This document shows, piece after piece, positions 1-6,831 of a DNA stretch of 64,000 nt. The translations under genes were made by a program, and so were the position numbers. The stretch comes from Aeromicrobium marinum DSM 15272 (GTDB lineage: Bacteria > Actinomycetota > Actinomycetes > Propionibacteriales > Nocardioidaceae): the NCBI RefSeq assembly GCF_000160775.2, contig NZ_CM001024.1, positions 62,001-126,000 on the forward strand, given 5' to 3'. How positions within the stretch are numbered: the stretch's first letter is position 1; the number at the start of each line of letters is the position of its first letter. The notes beneath the pieces are model-generated. The model was not told the DNA's origin and did not search any database. It saw nothing but the letters and a program-made list of their open reading frames with translations.

Positions 1-249
1 GGTGGTGACACCGGGGACGACCTGCAGGATCTTCGCGACCGTGACGGTGCGCGCACGCTCCTGTCCGCGGTGGATGTTGTGGACCGCGGTCGGGGCGACA
101 CCAGCAGCCGCGGAGATAGCCCGGATGCTCATCCCCGCACCGAGGCAGGACGCGATGTGCAGGCGGGCTCGGGTCGTCTCGACGGTCCGCAGCCGCCCCT
201 GGGCCCGCTCGTGCCGCCACAGCTTGTGGTACGCGTAGTCCTGGGGCAT
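1..249 (-). CDS. helix-turn-helix protein of the integrated element (partial)
   Basis: The minus-strand frame starts at ATG 249 and stays open for 83 codons to the window edge, so the C-terminus is missing. Residues about 35-60 read as a helix-turn-helix (AISAAAGVAPTAVHNIHRG), preceded by a basic helix rich in Arg. A small DNA-binding protein, probably a regulator of the mobile element, is the natural reading; nothing identifies its target. Its ATG overlaps the stop of the upstream gene (ATGA), so it belongs to the same minus-strand chain of phage-like genes. Confidence is limited by the truncation. Confidence 0.6.
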   Translation of the reverse strand, partial: MPQDYAYHKLWRHERAQGRLRTVETTRARLHIASCLGAGMSIRAISAAAGVAPTAVHNIHRGQERARTVTVAKILQVVPGVTT

Positions 250-464
250 CACGACACCACCGGGACGAGGCGGGACAGGTGGGCGCTGCTGGACGAGGTG
301 GGCTGGTCCGGCCGCTGCAGAGCGGCGTAGGAGAACGCGTCCCCGAAGAAGCCAGTGATCGCCCACGTCTGCCGGCCCTTGCCGACACGCACCAGGTCGC
401 CCACGGCGAAGAAGTGGTCGTCGTGCTCTCGCATGTCAGGCGCGACAGCCTCGGTGTCGCTCAC
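249..464 (-). CDS. small phage-type hypothetical protein
   Basis: This 71-residue product is read from GTG 464, which overlaps the stop codon of the upstream gene (GTGA); its own stop overlaps the next ATG. The middle reads VGDLVRVGKGRQTWAITGFF, a small beta-rich stretch like those of phage head-tail or accessory proteins. No family is recognised. The support is position in a tightly overlapping series of genes rather than homology. Confidence 0.55.
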   Translation of the reverse strand: MSDTEAVAPDMREHDDHFFAVGDLVRVGKGRQTWAITGFFGDAFSYAALQRPDQPTSSSSAHLSRLVPVVS

Positions 465-712
465 GAGGTCAGGTCCAGGTGCGTGCGGACCGTGACGCCG
501 GCGGGGATCGTGGCGACCTTCCACCCGTTCTCCAGGGCGTAGTCCTTGGAATCCTCGCGGTCGGCCTTCCGGGTGCCGAACGCGGCGATGTCGACGAGGC
601 GTCCATCGATGGCGAGGTACGCGATGTGCGTGGGCGGGGCGACCTGCGGCGTCCGGGGCTTCGGCTCCGCGGTCTCGTCGGCGGGGGTCTCGGTCTTCTT
701 GGCAGTGGCCAT
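461..712 (-). CDS. small hypothetical protein of the element
   Basis: The 83-residue product has a low-complexity Ala/Pro/Thr/Lys-rich N-terminal third and a more ordered C-terminal part with alternating hydrophobic residues around 28-80. There is no recognisable family. It starts at ATG 712, two bases after the end of the preceding frame at 715, and its stop overlaps the GTG of the next gene. Confidence 0.55.
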   Translation of the reverse strand: MATAKKTETPADETAEPKPRTPQVAPPTHIAYLAIDGRLVDIAAFGTRKADREDSKDYALENGWKVATIPAGVTVRTHLDLTS

Positions 713-714
713 GT

Positions 715-903
715 TCAGTTCTCCTTGGGGCAGTGGTTGTCGCGGATCTGGATCTCGTGGTCACGGACCACGAGCTGGTACGAGTCGCCGGTGTCGACGA
801 CGAGGCCGGAGCCTTCGGTGGGCTTGCCGCACCGCAGGCACATGAGGGGCAGGGTGTGGACCACGTCGCGCTGGGGGACGGCAGTGAGGTGTCGGTCAGC
901 CAC
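715..903 (-). CDS. small putative zinc-ribbon protein of the element
   Basis: A 62-residue product read from GTG 903. It has one CxxC pair (MCLRCGKP) and a later single Cys (DNHCPKEN), so it could bind a metal, but a complete four-ligand set is not visible. It overlaps the end of the preceding tiny membrane-protein gene by eight bases. Function is unknown. Confidence 0.5.
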   Translation of the reverse strand: MADRHLTAVPQRDVVHTLPLMCLRCGKPTEGSGLVVDTGDSYQLVVRDHEIQIRDNHCPKEN

Positions 904-1015
904 GGCGGGACTCCCGCCACGACACGGCCCCGTACAGCGCGAGCACGGCGAGCACCGGCCACACGTTCACGGCGATCTGGGCGAAGCCGGCGAGGACGAT
1001 CTGCAGGTCGCTCAT
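896..1015 (-). CDS. tiny single-span membrane protein
   Basis: A 39-residue frame from ATG 1015 to TGA 896. About 25 residues in the middle are hydrophobic (VNVWPVLAVLALYGA), followed by a basic tail (WRESRRG), the usual topology of a one-span membrane peptide. It is one of four consecutive tiny membrane-protein genes joined by ATGA/GTGA overlaps; such runs are common in phage lysis or superinfection modules, but the specific role is not known. Confidence 0.5.
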   Translation of the reverse strand: MSDLQIVLAGFAQIAVNVWPVLAVLALYGAVSWRESRRG

Positions 1016-1089
1016 CGGCGGTACCCGTGCCAGACGCCGAGGCAGTAGCAGCCGAGGCCACCGAGGAGGACCACGAGGAGCTCGTTCAT
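1012..1089 (-). CDS. tiny single-span membrane peptide
   Basis: A 25-residue frame starting ATG 1089 with the sequence type MNELLVVLLGGLGCYCLGV followed by a short basic tail. Its start overlaps the stop of the gene upstream and its stop overlaps the start of the gene downstream, which is the main evidence that such a short frame is translated. Confidence 0.4.
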   Translation of the reverse strand: MNELLVVLLGGLGCYCLGVWHGYRR

Positions 1090-1178
1090 CGACGCCACCT
1101 CGCCGTGCGCCAGCAGAGGACCAGGAACAGCGCGACCAGCACGGCCCACATCGTGAGGCCGAGCCACAGGGCGGTCAC
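1086..1178 (-). CDS. tiny single-span membrane peptide
   Basis: A 30-residue frame from GTG 1178 with one hydrophobic span (MWAVLVALFLVLCW) and a basic C-terminus (RTARWRR). It is part of the chain of overlapping tiny membrane-protein genes between 0.9 and 1.4 kb. Function is unknown. Confidence 0.4.
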   Translation of the reverse strand: MTALWLGLTMWAVLVALFLVLCWRTARWRR

Positions 1179-1381
1179 AGCAGCGCCTTCTCGAGGGACC
1201 GGTCCACGAACCGCTCGGTGAACGACCGCAGCTCGTGCTCGCCAGCGACCGTCGGCAGGTACTCCGCCGCCGCACGGGCGTCACCCACGCGGACCGCCTC
1301 ACGGGCCAGGAGGAACAGGGAGACCACCGCGATGATGAACAGCAGGACACCGACGGCCGCCTGCGCGATCGCCGCGGTCAT
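1175..1381 (-). CDS. small membrane protein of the element
   Basis: The 68-residue product begins with a clear transmembrane helix (AAVGVLLFIIAVVSLFLL, about residues 8-25) followed by a charged cytoplasmic helix. No family is recognised. It overlaps the genes on both sides by four bases, so translation is probably coupled along the series. Confidence 0.55.
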   Translation of the reverse strand: MTAAIAQAAVGVLLFIIAVVSLFLLAREAVRVGDARAAAEYLPTVAGEHELRSFTERFVDRSLEKALL

Positions 1382-1941
1382 GCGAGCGCTCCTTGCATCT
1401 GGTCAATGACGCCAGCTGCAGGTCGCCACAGTCCAAGGCGTCCCGTCGCGGGTATGGGCTCGATAGGCCGAGGGTTCTCCAGCATCAGGTGGTGGTGTTC
1501 ATCCATGGCCCACGGCGAGCAGCGGCGCACACGCCCAATCAGTCCACCGCCACCCGCATCGGGGATCGCCTGGAACGCGGGGTGATCTTCGCGGGCGAGT
1601 TCGGCGAGGCGTCGGAGGTCCGCGTCGTAGCAGTCCTGTGAATCGTGCACCCCGATCAGGTCGACGACACCAATCACGGCACCGAACACGAAACGCTTGT
1701 CGTCGCGCTCGATCGAGTCGGCCGCCCAGGTCTGAGAATCGTCAGCCGGGTAGCCAAGTTCCGACGATTGGACGGCCGTGCGCATGGCCCAGCCCTGGCA
1801 GGCGTGCTCGCTCCAGCCACGGCCTGCGTGGATCGCCACGGGCCCGCGGTATGGACCCAGCGTCCGCACCCGGTTCTCGACGTCTTTGCCGCCGTGGATG
1901 ATCGCCCAGGCCCACGGCTGGCGCACGGTCAAGACCCTCAT
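1378..1941 (-). CDS. ASCH-domain protein
   Basis: The 187-residue product starts with MRVLTVRQPWAWAIIHGGKD followed by VENR, the typical N-terminus of ASCH-domain proteins (known form: S-I-R-Q-P-W-A-x-x-I-x-x-G-x-K-x-x-E-N-R). The ASCH fold is related to PUA and is thought to bind RNA or modified nucleotides; phage genomes often carry it. A second signature, a hydrophobic strand with a Gly-Val-Val-Asp turn, follows at about 107-120. ATG 1941 was chosen because it begins the conserved motif and its stop overlaps the next ATG. Confidence 0.75.
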   Translation of the reverse strand: MRVLTVRQPWAWAIIHGGKDVENRVRTLGPYRGPVAIHAGRGWSEHACQGWAMRTAVQSSELGYPADDSQTWAADSIERDDKRFVFGAVIGVVDLIGVHDSQDCYDADLRRLAELAREDHPAFQAIPDAGGGGLIGRVRRCSPWAMDEHHHLMLENPRPIEPIPATGRLGLWRPAAGVIDQMQGALA

Positions 1942-2183
1942 GCCGCCACCTCGCAGGCATGGCTGGCGACGGCGGCGCGGTGGGCGTCGAACTGCTCCCG
2001 GGTCGGGTAGGTGCGGAGGTAGTCGACGTGTCCGCAGCACCGGTGGTGGGTCCACATGATCACGCCGGCCGGGGTCCGTCCCGCGCGCATGAGCTGCCGC
2101 TCGACCATCAGCCGCACGCGATCGCGCCGCTCGATCGCCTTCCGGCGCCGGCGGGCGTTGCCGGCCTCTCGGGTGCTCTTCAT
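1938..2183 (-). CDS. small basic hypothetical protein of the element
   Basis: An 81-residue product preceded by a good ribosome binding site (AGGAG about 7 nt before ATG 2183). The N-terminal 35 residues are very basic (ARRRRKAIERRDRVRLMVER); the C-terminal half contains a His/Cys cluster (THHRCCGHVDYL), possibly metal-binding. No family is recognised. The stop overlaps the ATG of the ASCH gene. Confidence 0.55.
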   Translation of the reverse strand: MKSTREAGNARRRRKAIERRDRVRLMVERQLMRAGRTPAGVIMWTHHRCCGHVDYLRTYPTREQFDAHRAAVASHACEVAA

Positions 2184-2268
2184 CTAGACTGCTCCTAGTT
2201 CGTGGGCCCTCGGTCGCTGCTTCGCTGGCGTGGATCGGGGGCCCGATCTGTTGTGCTGTGAAGTTGGT

Positions 2269-2319
2269 GGGGTCCCCTTGCTCTGGGGGACCCCTGCCCG
2301 ACCGAGGGAGTTGGTCGGG
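2269..2319 (-). terminator. double hairpin between element genes
   Basis: Two adjacent stem-loops lie in the only sizeable gap of the minus-strand series: a 9-bp stem (2269-2277 with 2286-2294) and a 7-bp stem (2297-2303 with 2313-2319). They follow the stop at 2384 in the direction of transcription, so partial termination is plausible. No T-run is present; the rest of 2184-2383 shows nothing else except the ribosome binding site of the next gene. Confidence 0.4.
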
Positions 2320-2383
2320 CTCCGGTGCCGGGACGAAGGGAGGGCCCGCAGCACCGGTGGACTGGGTCAGGTCGGGTGGCCGC

Positions 2384-2815
2384 TCATGCCGCGACCCCTT
2401 GCCACTCGTCGAGGCGGTGGGCATGGGTGCCCGGGTCTGTCGAGGGCACCCGCTTGCCTGTGCGGCGCATCAGGCCGCGGCGTGCGGCAGCGTTGAACCG
2501 GCCGCCGATCACGGAGCCCTTGACCCCGGTCAGTAGAGGGCGGGTGTCGTTCGCAGTGAACGGCTTCCCCGAGCGGATGAACCGGTTCAGGACCTCGTCC
2601 ACCCGTGCCGCGTCGTCGGGGTGCGCCTCGACGGTCGCGGCGATGCCCAGGTCACGGGCGACGGTGCCGGCAGCCACACCCACAGGGCCGGAGTTCGTGC
2701 ACCCCGTGACGGTGACGCCGTCGTCCAACCGGGCGCGGTGACCCTGGACCTCGTGAAGGAAGCAGGCCGGGCAACGGCCGGGCAGGTCCGCAAGCCACTG
2801 CAGGTCGGCGGTCAT
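2384..2815 (-). CDS. phage-type hypothetical protein with Cys pair
   Basis: The 143-residue product has an N-terminal CxxC (GRCPACF), then a helical C-terminal half (DEVLNRFIRSGKPFTAND ... GGRFNAAARRGLMRR) that looks like the winged-helix replication-accessory proteins found in many actinobacteriophages; that likeness is from memory of such sequences and not tested. The start at ATG 2815 overlaps the stop of the upstream gene (ATGA). Confidence 0.55.
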   Translation of the reverse strand: MTADLQWLADLPGRCPACFLHEVQGHRARLDDGVTVTGCTNSGPVGVAAGTVARDLGIAATVEAHPDDAARVDEVLNRFIRSGKPFTANDTRPLLTGVKGSVIGGRFNAAARRGLMRRTGKRVPSTDPGTHAHRLDEWQGVAA

Positions 2816-3360
2816 GACACACCCCCGGAGGGCGCGGCAGAGCATGCGCACCCTGCCGCGCCGCTACCTTCGGGATAACCAGTCACCGAAGAAGAGGAGT
2901 CGACATGGTCGACCCGAAGGCTCAAGCGAACCTCGCATGGATGAAGGCCACCGAGGTCAAGAACGGAACCACCAGCAGTACCGACTACAAGGTCGGTGAG
3001 TGCCTTGAGCACCTCTCGCTCGCGATCCGTGAGATCGCGGACCGGCAGAATACGATCATGCTTCGGCAGGAGTTTCTGATGACGAAGCTCATCAAGAGCT
3101 GACCACAGCATGTGAAGGTCCGGACGGTCGAACCCGCTCCGGCTCGCGTGAGTGTCAGCGTGAGACTGCGACAGCATGTCGAGGACCTGATCAGTCACCG
3201 ACTCGATCGTCGACTTCTCCTCGGCCGAGGAAACTCCGTCCTGCGCACCAGTGTGCTGGCCTGCGTCCCTGATCTCAGCGACCAGGCTTGCCGCACGATC
3301 GAGGACCTTCGCAAGCTCTGCGTGGGCGGCTTCGGCGGAGATCGAGTGCGGGGCGTTCAT
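2812..3360 (-). CDS. hypothetical protein, antisense to a plus-strand gene
   Basis: The 182-residue frame runs between two ATGA-type overlaps (stop shared with ATG 2815, start shared with the stop at 3357), which argues that it is a true member of the minus-strand series. Residues 1-95 look like a normal helical soluble protein. Its C-terminal half (from about residue 87) lies antisense to a plus-strand gene with a strong ribosome binding site and ends in a Ser/Gly-rich tail. Function is unknown; one of the two overlapping frames may be spurious over its overlap. Confidence 0.5.
   Translation of the reverse strand: MNAPHSISAEAAHAELAKVLDRAASLVAEIRDAGQHTGAQDGVSSAEEKSTIESVTDQVLDMLSQSHADTHASRSGFDRPDLHMLWSALDELRHQKLLPKHDRILPVRDLTDREREVLKALTDLVVGTAGGSVLDLGGLHPCEVRLSLRVDHVDSSSSVTGYPEGSGAAGCACSAAPSGGVS
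2905..3102 (+). CDS. small helical protein on the opposite strand
   Basis: A 65-residue product with a strong ribosome binding site (AGAGGAG, 6 nt before ATG 2905) and third codon positions mostly G or C, both unlike a chance frame. The sequence is amphipathic-helical (GECLEHLSLAIREIADRQN). It lies wholly inside the 3' half of the minus-strand gene at 2812-3360. No family is recognised. Confidence 0.55.
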   Translation: MVDPKAQANLAWMKATEVKNGTTSSTDYKVGECLEHLSLAIREIADRQNTIMLRQEFLMTKLIKS

Positions 3361-3563
3361 GCTGACCGCCTCGGCTCGGACGGCAGGGCCGCGATGTACG
3401 CGTCGGCGGACGCGGTGACGATCCGGTACTCGTGGTTGTTCTTCGCCCCGATGTACTTGATGTCGAGCTCGCCGGCCTTCACCAGGCGGCGGACCTCGCG
3501 CAGCCCCAGGCCCAGGTAGGTCGCGGCGTCACGAGCGGTGAGCATCGCGGGCTTGACGCTCAT
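3357..3563 (-). CDS. excisionase-like helix-turn-helix protein
   Basis: The 68-residue protein has the layout of the HTH_17/excisionase (MerR-like winged helix) family: TARDAATYLGLGLREVRRLV forms the helix-turn-helix, followed by a wing (KYIGAKNNHEYRI). Such proteins act as excisionase or control early element genes. It is joined by four-base overlaps to the genes on either side and sits 3 kb from the integrase, consistent with a recombination-directionality or control role. Confidence 0.65.
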   Translation of the reverse strand: MSVKPAMLTARDAATYLGLGLREVRRLVKAGELDIKYIGAKNNHEYRIVTASADAYIAALPSEPRRSA

Positions 3564-3799
3564 GAGGCAGCCACCGTCGGAAGCGTCGCGGTGAAGCGGT
3601 CAGGGCTGGTGCCCAGCCACCCGGCGACCATGCAGAGCTCGACGACGTCGAACGGGACCGATCCATCCAGGCGTCGGCCGGCGGTCGCCGTGGTCGTCCC
3701 GAGGATGGTGGCCAGTTCCGCCTGGGTCTTCCGCTGGCGAGCCATCTCGGCCCGGACTTCCCCGGCCACCGCTTCGGCCGCTGCGTGGAACGTGTTCAT
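3560..3799 (-). CDS. XRE-type repressor, divergent partner
   Basis: The 79-residue protein carries an HTH_3-like domain: KTQAELATILGTTTATAGRR followed by LDGSVPFDVVELCMVAGWLG. It is transcribed leftwards from the region shared with the rightward regulator at 3898, the arrangement of a phage genetic switch (repressor versus Cro-like protein). ATG 3799 was preferred because the conserved helix follows soon after; ATG 3811 in the same frame is possible. No strong ribosome binding site is seen for either. Confidence 0.65.
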   Translation of the reverse strand: MNTFHAAAEAVAGEVRAEMARQRKTQAELATILGTTTATAGRRLDGSVPFDVVELCMVAGWLGTSPDRFTATLPTVAAS

Positions 3800-3897
3800 G
3801 CCAACCAGCATGGATCGATATCGTTCCAGTGTCAAGCAACCGAAACAATCGAATCAGAAACGTTCCATTCGGGTCGGGGATGTGGGACGATCGCTGC
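3800..3897 (+). promoter_or_regulatory. divergent switch region between two HTH genes
   Basis: About 100 bp separate the divergent repressor genes. The stretch is AT-richer than its surroundings and holds two direct copies of CGTTCCA (3822-3828 and 3861-3867) plus a repeated GAAAC/CGAA theme between them. These are plausible operator half-sites and overlapping promoters of a lysogeny-type switch; no clear -35/-10 pair was assigned. Confidence 0.5.
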
Positions 3898-4272
3898 ATG
3901 AATGCATCACGCGATCACGCTCTGCGGGTAGCGCAGGAGCTCATCGGCGTCATCGACCAGGCGCGGTGGGACGCTCGGATCGGTAGCGTGCGCGAACTGG
4001 CGCGGCGCGCCGGCATGACACACACCTCGCTGAACAAGCGCATGTCCGGCGAGGTCGTCTTCAACGTGCGAGACCTCGCGGCGCTCGGCGCGGCTGTCGG
4101 TGTCCACCCCGCCGAGTTGATCACTCGAGCAGTCGACGCGGCGCTGGCCGGCAACGTGGTGCAACTGCACCCGGAACCGTCCTACGACCCGCTTACCGTC
4201 GACCTCGCCAACGAACCATCGGCAGCAGAGCCCGAGCGACGGGACGACGAGAGCGGGGACGATCACGCATGA
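3898..4272 (+). CDS. HTH-type phage repressor-like regulator
   Basis: The 124-residue protein has an XRE-type helix-turn-helix (SVRELARRAGMTHTSLNKRM then GEVVFNVRDLAALGAAVGVH, residues about 30-68) and a short acidic tail. It is followed with a four-base overlap by an ImmA/IrrE-type peptidase, the standard immunity-repressor plus anti-repressor protease pair of integrative elements. ATG 3898 is the likely start; an in-frame ATG at 3880 is the alternative. Confidence 0.75.
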   Translation: MNASRDHALRVAQELIGVIDQARWDARIGSVRELARRAGMTHTSLNKRMSGEVVFNVRDLAALGAAVGVHPAELITRAVDAALAGNVVQLHPEPSYDPLTVDLANEPSAAEPERRDDESGDDHA

Positions 4273-4727
4273 GGAGCAGCACCGGCCCATGGCAGATCCT
4301 CGCCGACATGCCGGACGTGCGCCTCGAGTGGACGACTGACGACCGCATCCTGAAGGGCCGACGTGCTCGCTGGTTCCCTGGTGTCCGCACGATCGCGATG
4401 GACGCCAGCCTTAGCCGGATGGCTGCGCGCTGCAGCCTGATGCACGAGCTTGCGCACGTGGTGCTCGGCCACGGGCCGGCGTGCGACAACAAGTTCTACG
4501 ACCAGCGCGTCGAACTCGAGGCCGACCGGTTCGCGGCCCGCGTGCTCTTGCCCGATCTCCGTGCAGTCGCCACTGAGCTGGCCACGACCAGCCACCACGG
4601 CCACGCAGCCCGGAACCTGCACGTGACCCGCGACCTGCTCGAGGTCCGGCTGCACGACCTGGACGCGATGGAACGGGACGGCGTGCTCAGGTCTGTGGCC
4701 TCGATCCAAGAGTCTTGCGGAGCCTGA
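4269..4727 (+). CDS. ImmA/IrrE-type metallopeptidase
   Basis: The 152-residue product contains the zinc metallopeptidase motif HELAH at about residue 60 and the downstream acidic ligand region (QRVELEADRFAARVLLP), the classic DUF955/ImmA arrangement. In ICEBs1 and many prophages such peptidases cleave the immunity repressor and trigger induction. The ATGA overlap with the HTH gene upstream supports that pairing here, with the repressor at 3898 or at 3799 as the likely substrate. Length is normal for the family. Confidence 0.85.
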   Translation: MRSSTGPWQILADMPDVRLEWTTDDRILKGRRARWFPGVRTIAMDASLSRMAARCSLMHELAHVVLGHGPACDNKFYDQRVELEADRFAARVLLPDLRAVATELATTSHHGHAARNLHVTRDLLEVRLHDLDAMERDGVLRSVASIQESCGA

Positions 4728-4775
4728 GTCGCCGATCTGGTGGACTCGGTGGCACGGGTGCGAGACCCTTTGCCC

Positions 4776-5324
4776 ATGCGCAGAAGCCTCGTCGCCCTGA
4801 CCCTGCTCGTCTGCGTCGCCTGCGGGGATGGTGACTCGGCCAGCAGTGAGACGACGTCGACGCCTTCGCCGACTGGACCGGTCGAGATCGAACGTCCAAG
4901 TTCCCAGGTCGACCCCGAGCCCAGTCCCACCCCAGTGGGCACAGAGATCACCCTCGGCGGCGCACGTGCTGCTGTGCTCGAATACCAGACCTCGGTTCCT
5001 CCCGCAGAGGTCGCGGAACCGGGTCAGCGCTGGGACGCCGCGCTGGTCTCCTCTTGCAACGACGCGGTGACGGAGACCGAGGCGACGACCGTTGCGTTCA
5101 ACGAGCGTGCGTGGCAACTGCGAGACGGTGCTGGTGGACGGTATGAGGCATCGACCGTGAAGTACCGCCAGTTTCCGGTGCCCGTGTACCCATCGGATAT
5201 CAACCTGCAGATCGGAGATTGCGTCCAAGGCTGGATCGTCTTCCCGGTTGCCGCGGACGCCCAGATCGAGTCAGTTGTCTGGTCCGTTGACGGCGAAGAC
5301 CTATCGACGTGGACTCTGAGCTAA
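4776..5324 (+). CDS. putative lipoprotein
   Basis: The 182-residue product begins with a short basic-hydrophobic signal (MRRSLVALTLLVCVACGDG) with a Cys at about 16 that can act as a lipobox, though position -3 is itself Cys rather than Leu. A Ser/Thr/Pro-rich linker (about 20-50) precedes a globular C-terminal domain with two Cys, reminiscent of DUF4352-type secreted domains. It is convergent with the integrase gene, overlapping its stop region by four bases. It is probably a cargo or superinfection-type surface protein; function is unknown. Confidence 0.65.
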   Translation: MRRSLVALTLLVCVACGDGDSASSETTSTPSPTGPVEIERPSSQVDPEPSPTPVGTEITLGGARAAVLEYQTSVPPAEVAEPGQRWDAALVSSCNDAVTETEATTVAFNERAWQLRDGAGGRYEASTVKYRQFPVPVYPSDINLQIGDCVQGWIVFPVAADAQIESVVWSVDGEDLSTWTLS

Positions 5325-6598
5325 GACTCGATCGGTCGCGGTGACTCAGGGAAGGTGAAGGCGAATCGGTCGGAGACCTTCTGCATGGCCTCGCGGCTGA
5401 GCTCGTCGCGCACGTGTTGGTAGCCGCGGCTCGTGACGATCGACGAGTGCCCGAGGATCGCCTCGACCGTGCGGGGGTCGGCGCCGATCTCCAGCAGGAT
5501 CGTGGCGGTGGTGTGGCGGATCTCGTGGCCGGCGTAGCGACGGCCCTGGTTGCCGTCAACGCTCGCGACCTGGGCGCGGTCCTGCAGGTCGATCCACTCC
5601 GCCGTGTCGTGCTGGGGGTTGATGGGCCGGCCGTCGGGGCGCGGCCAGACCAGTCCGTGGGGTGATGGGGGAGCGAGTTCGCGCCACTGCTGGAGCGCGG
5701 CGAGCGCCGGCCCGACGATCGGGATGATGCGCCGGCCGCTCTTCGACTTCGGTGGCACCAGGTGGTACGAGCGCCAGAGCTGCTTGGGCGTGATCCGGTC
5801 GGGGTGCCGGAAGGTGCCGGCCTCCCGGTCGAGGTAGGCCAGGGAGTCGAGCTGGTACTCGATGTCGATGATTCCGCGGTCGAGGTCGACGTGGTCCCAG
5901 GTGAGGCCCAGGACCTCGCCCTGTCGCATGCCCTCGAAGAACGCGACGATCCAGCGCGACGTGTGGGGGAGCGTGAGGCTCGCGTTCATGATCGCGATCG
6001 CGTCGGCCAGCGGGATGGCGTCTCGGTCTGATGGTGGTGGGGTGTGAGCCTTGACGTCGAAGATCCGAGCCGGGATGGGGTGGCCCTCGATGCGGGCGTC
6101 GCGGAGCATCTTCACGAGGATGCGGCGCGTGGCCAGGGTGGAGGCGGGCTTCTTGCCGGCCTGTTCCTCGGCGCGCGTGACGGCGCGGAGGTCACCGGGC
6201 GTGAGGTTGGCCAGGCGCTTGTGGCCGATGGTCGGCACGATCCACTTCCGGACGGTGCCGGCGTAGGAGCCCCAGGTGTGCGACGCGAGGCGGCGCTGCT
6301 GCTCGAGGAGCCACTGCTCGGACCAGACCTTGACCGAGGTGGTGCTGGCGAGCCCCTCGGTCGGGACCCCGTGCTCGGCGAGCTCGCGCTTCTTCTTGAC
6401 GAGGCGGCGCTTGCACTCCGCCTCGGTCTTCGCGCTGACCTGGATCCGCCGGCGCTCGCCCTTGGCTGTCCACCCGGCTTCGATGCGGCCGATCCACAGC
6501 CCGTCGGAGCGCTGGAACACCGAGCCTGAGCCGTAGTCGCGGGGGTTCTTCTTGTTCACCTCAGTGACTGTACCCGTTCTGTACCCATTCGTCTGCAT
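5321..6598 (-). CDS. int: tyrosine-recombinase integrase
   Basis: The 425-residue phage-type site-specific recombinase has an arm-binding N-terminus (about 20-75), a SAM-like core-binding domain (about 85-170) and a catalytic domain with the full set of residues: Arg225 (EGMRQGE), His358-x-x-Arg361 (HEIRH), His384 (LGHSS) and the nucleophile Tyr393 (SRGYQH). It integrates and excises the element at the tRNA-derived site only 60 bp from its N-terminus. ATG 6598 lacks a ribosome binding site; GTG 6559 (412 residues) is an alternative. The first 40 bp contain two tandem GGGTACAG copies that could be arm-type binding sites. Confidence 0.93.
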   Translation of the reverse strand: MQTNGYRTGTVTEVNKKNPRDYGSGSVFQRSDGLWIGRIEAGWTAKGERRRIQVSAKTEAECKRRLVKKKRELAEHGVPTEGLASTTSVKVWSEQWLLEQQRRLASHTWGSYAGTVRKWIVPTIGHKRLANLTPGDLRAVTRAEEQAGKKPASTLATRRILVKMLRDARIEGHPIPARIFDVKAHTPPPSDRDAIPLADAIAIMNASLTLPHTSRWIVAFFEGMRQGEVLGLTWDHVDLDRGIIDIEYQLDSLAYLDREAGTFRHPDRITPKQLWRSYHLVPPKSKSGRRIIPIVGPALAALQQWRELAPPSPHGLVWPRPDGRPINPQHDTAEWIDLQDRAQVASVDGNQGRRYAGHEIRHTTATILLEIGADPRTVEAILGHSSIVTSRGYQHVRDELSREAMQKVSDRFAFTFPESPRPIES

Positions 6599-6658
6599 GT
6601 CTACGCATTTCTATGCACTGCAATAACGGCTGATTCTGCCTCCCATTCTACCGGACTT

Positions 6659-6708
6659 CCTCACTTGTAATGAGGATGTCGCGGGTTCGACTCCTGTCGG
6701 GGGCTCCA
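6659..6708 (+). other. attR: attachment site: 3' fragment of tRNA-Thr(TGT)
   Basis: The 50 bp correspond to tRNA nucleotides 27-76: anticodon stem CCTCA/TGAGG with loop CTTGTAA (anticodon TGT), variable loop, T-arm with TTCGACT, acceptor 3' strand CGGGGGC, discriminator T and CCA. The matching 5' half (an acceptor strand such as GCCCCCG and a D-arm) is absent upstream, so this is not a functional tRNA. This is what integration into the 3' end of a tRNA leaves at the distal junction; the complete tRNA-Thr should lie at the other end of the element, beyond position 1. Confidence 0.85.
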
Positions 6709-6727
6709 GCACGACCGGCGCGAAGTT

Positions 6728-6797
6728 ACGGAGCCGGCACGGCAACCTGTCACATGGCACGGCAGATCTGCCGTGCCATGTGAGAACGAACCGTGCC
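6728..6797. repeat. nested palindromic repeat, copy 1
   Basis: The core at 6750-6783 is a perfect 34-bp palindrome centred on AGATCT. It is enclosed by a second inverted pair (GGCACGGC at 6736-6743, CCGTGCC at 6791-6797), with ACGGAGCC outside on the left. An almost identical unit lies at 7502-7571. It follows the stop of the FMN-binding regulator gene, so it can act as a terminator, but there is no T-run. Confidence 0.8.
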
Positions 6798-6831
6798 GCG
6801 TCCGGTCATCGCGGCGGATGGAGGCGATGAC

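Noticed and set aside
249..1061. 270-codon minus-strand frame spanning several element genes
   Set aside because: It runs through several small genes in other frames that have linked start/stop overlaps; only its last 72 codons (from GTG 464) fit a coding pattern.
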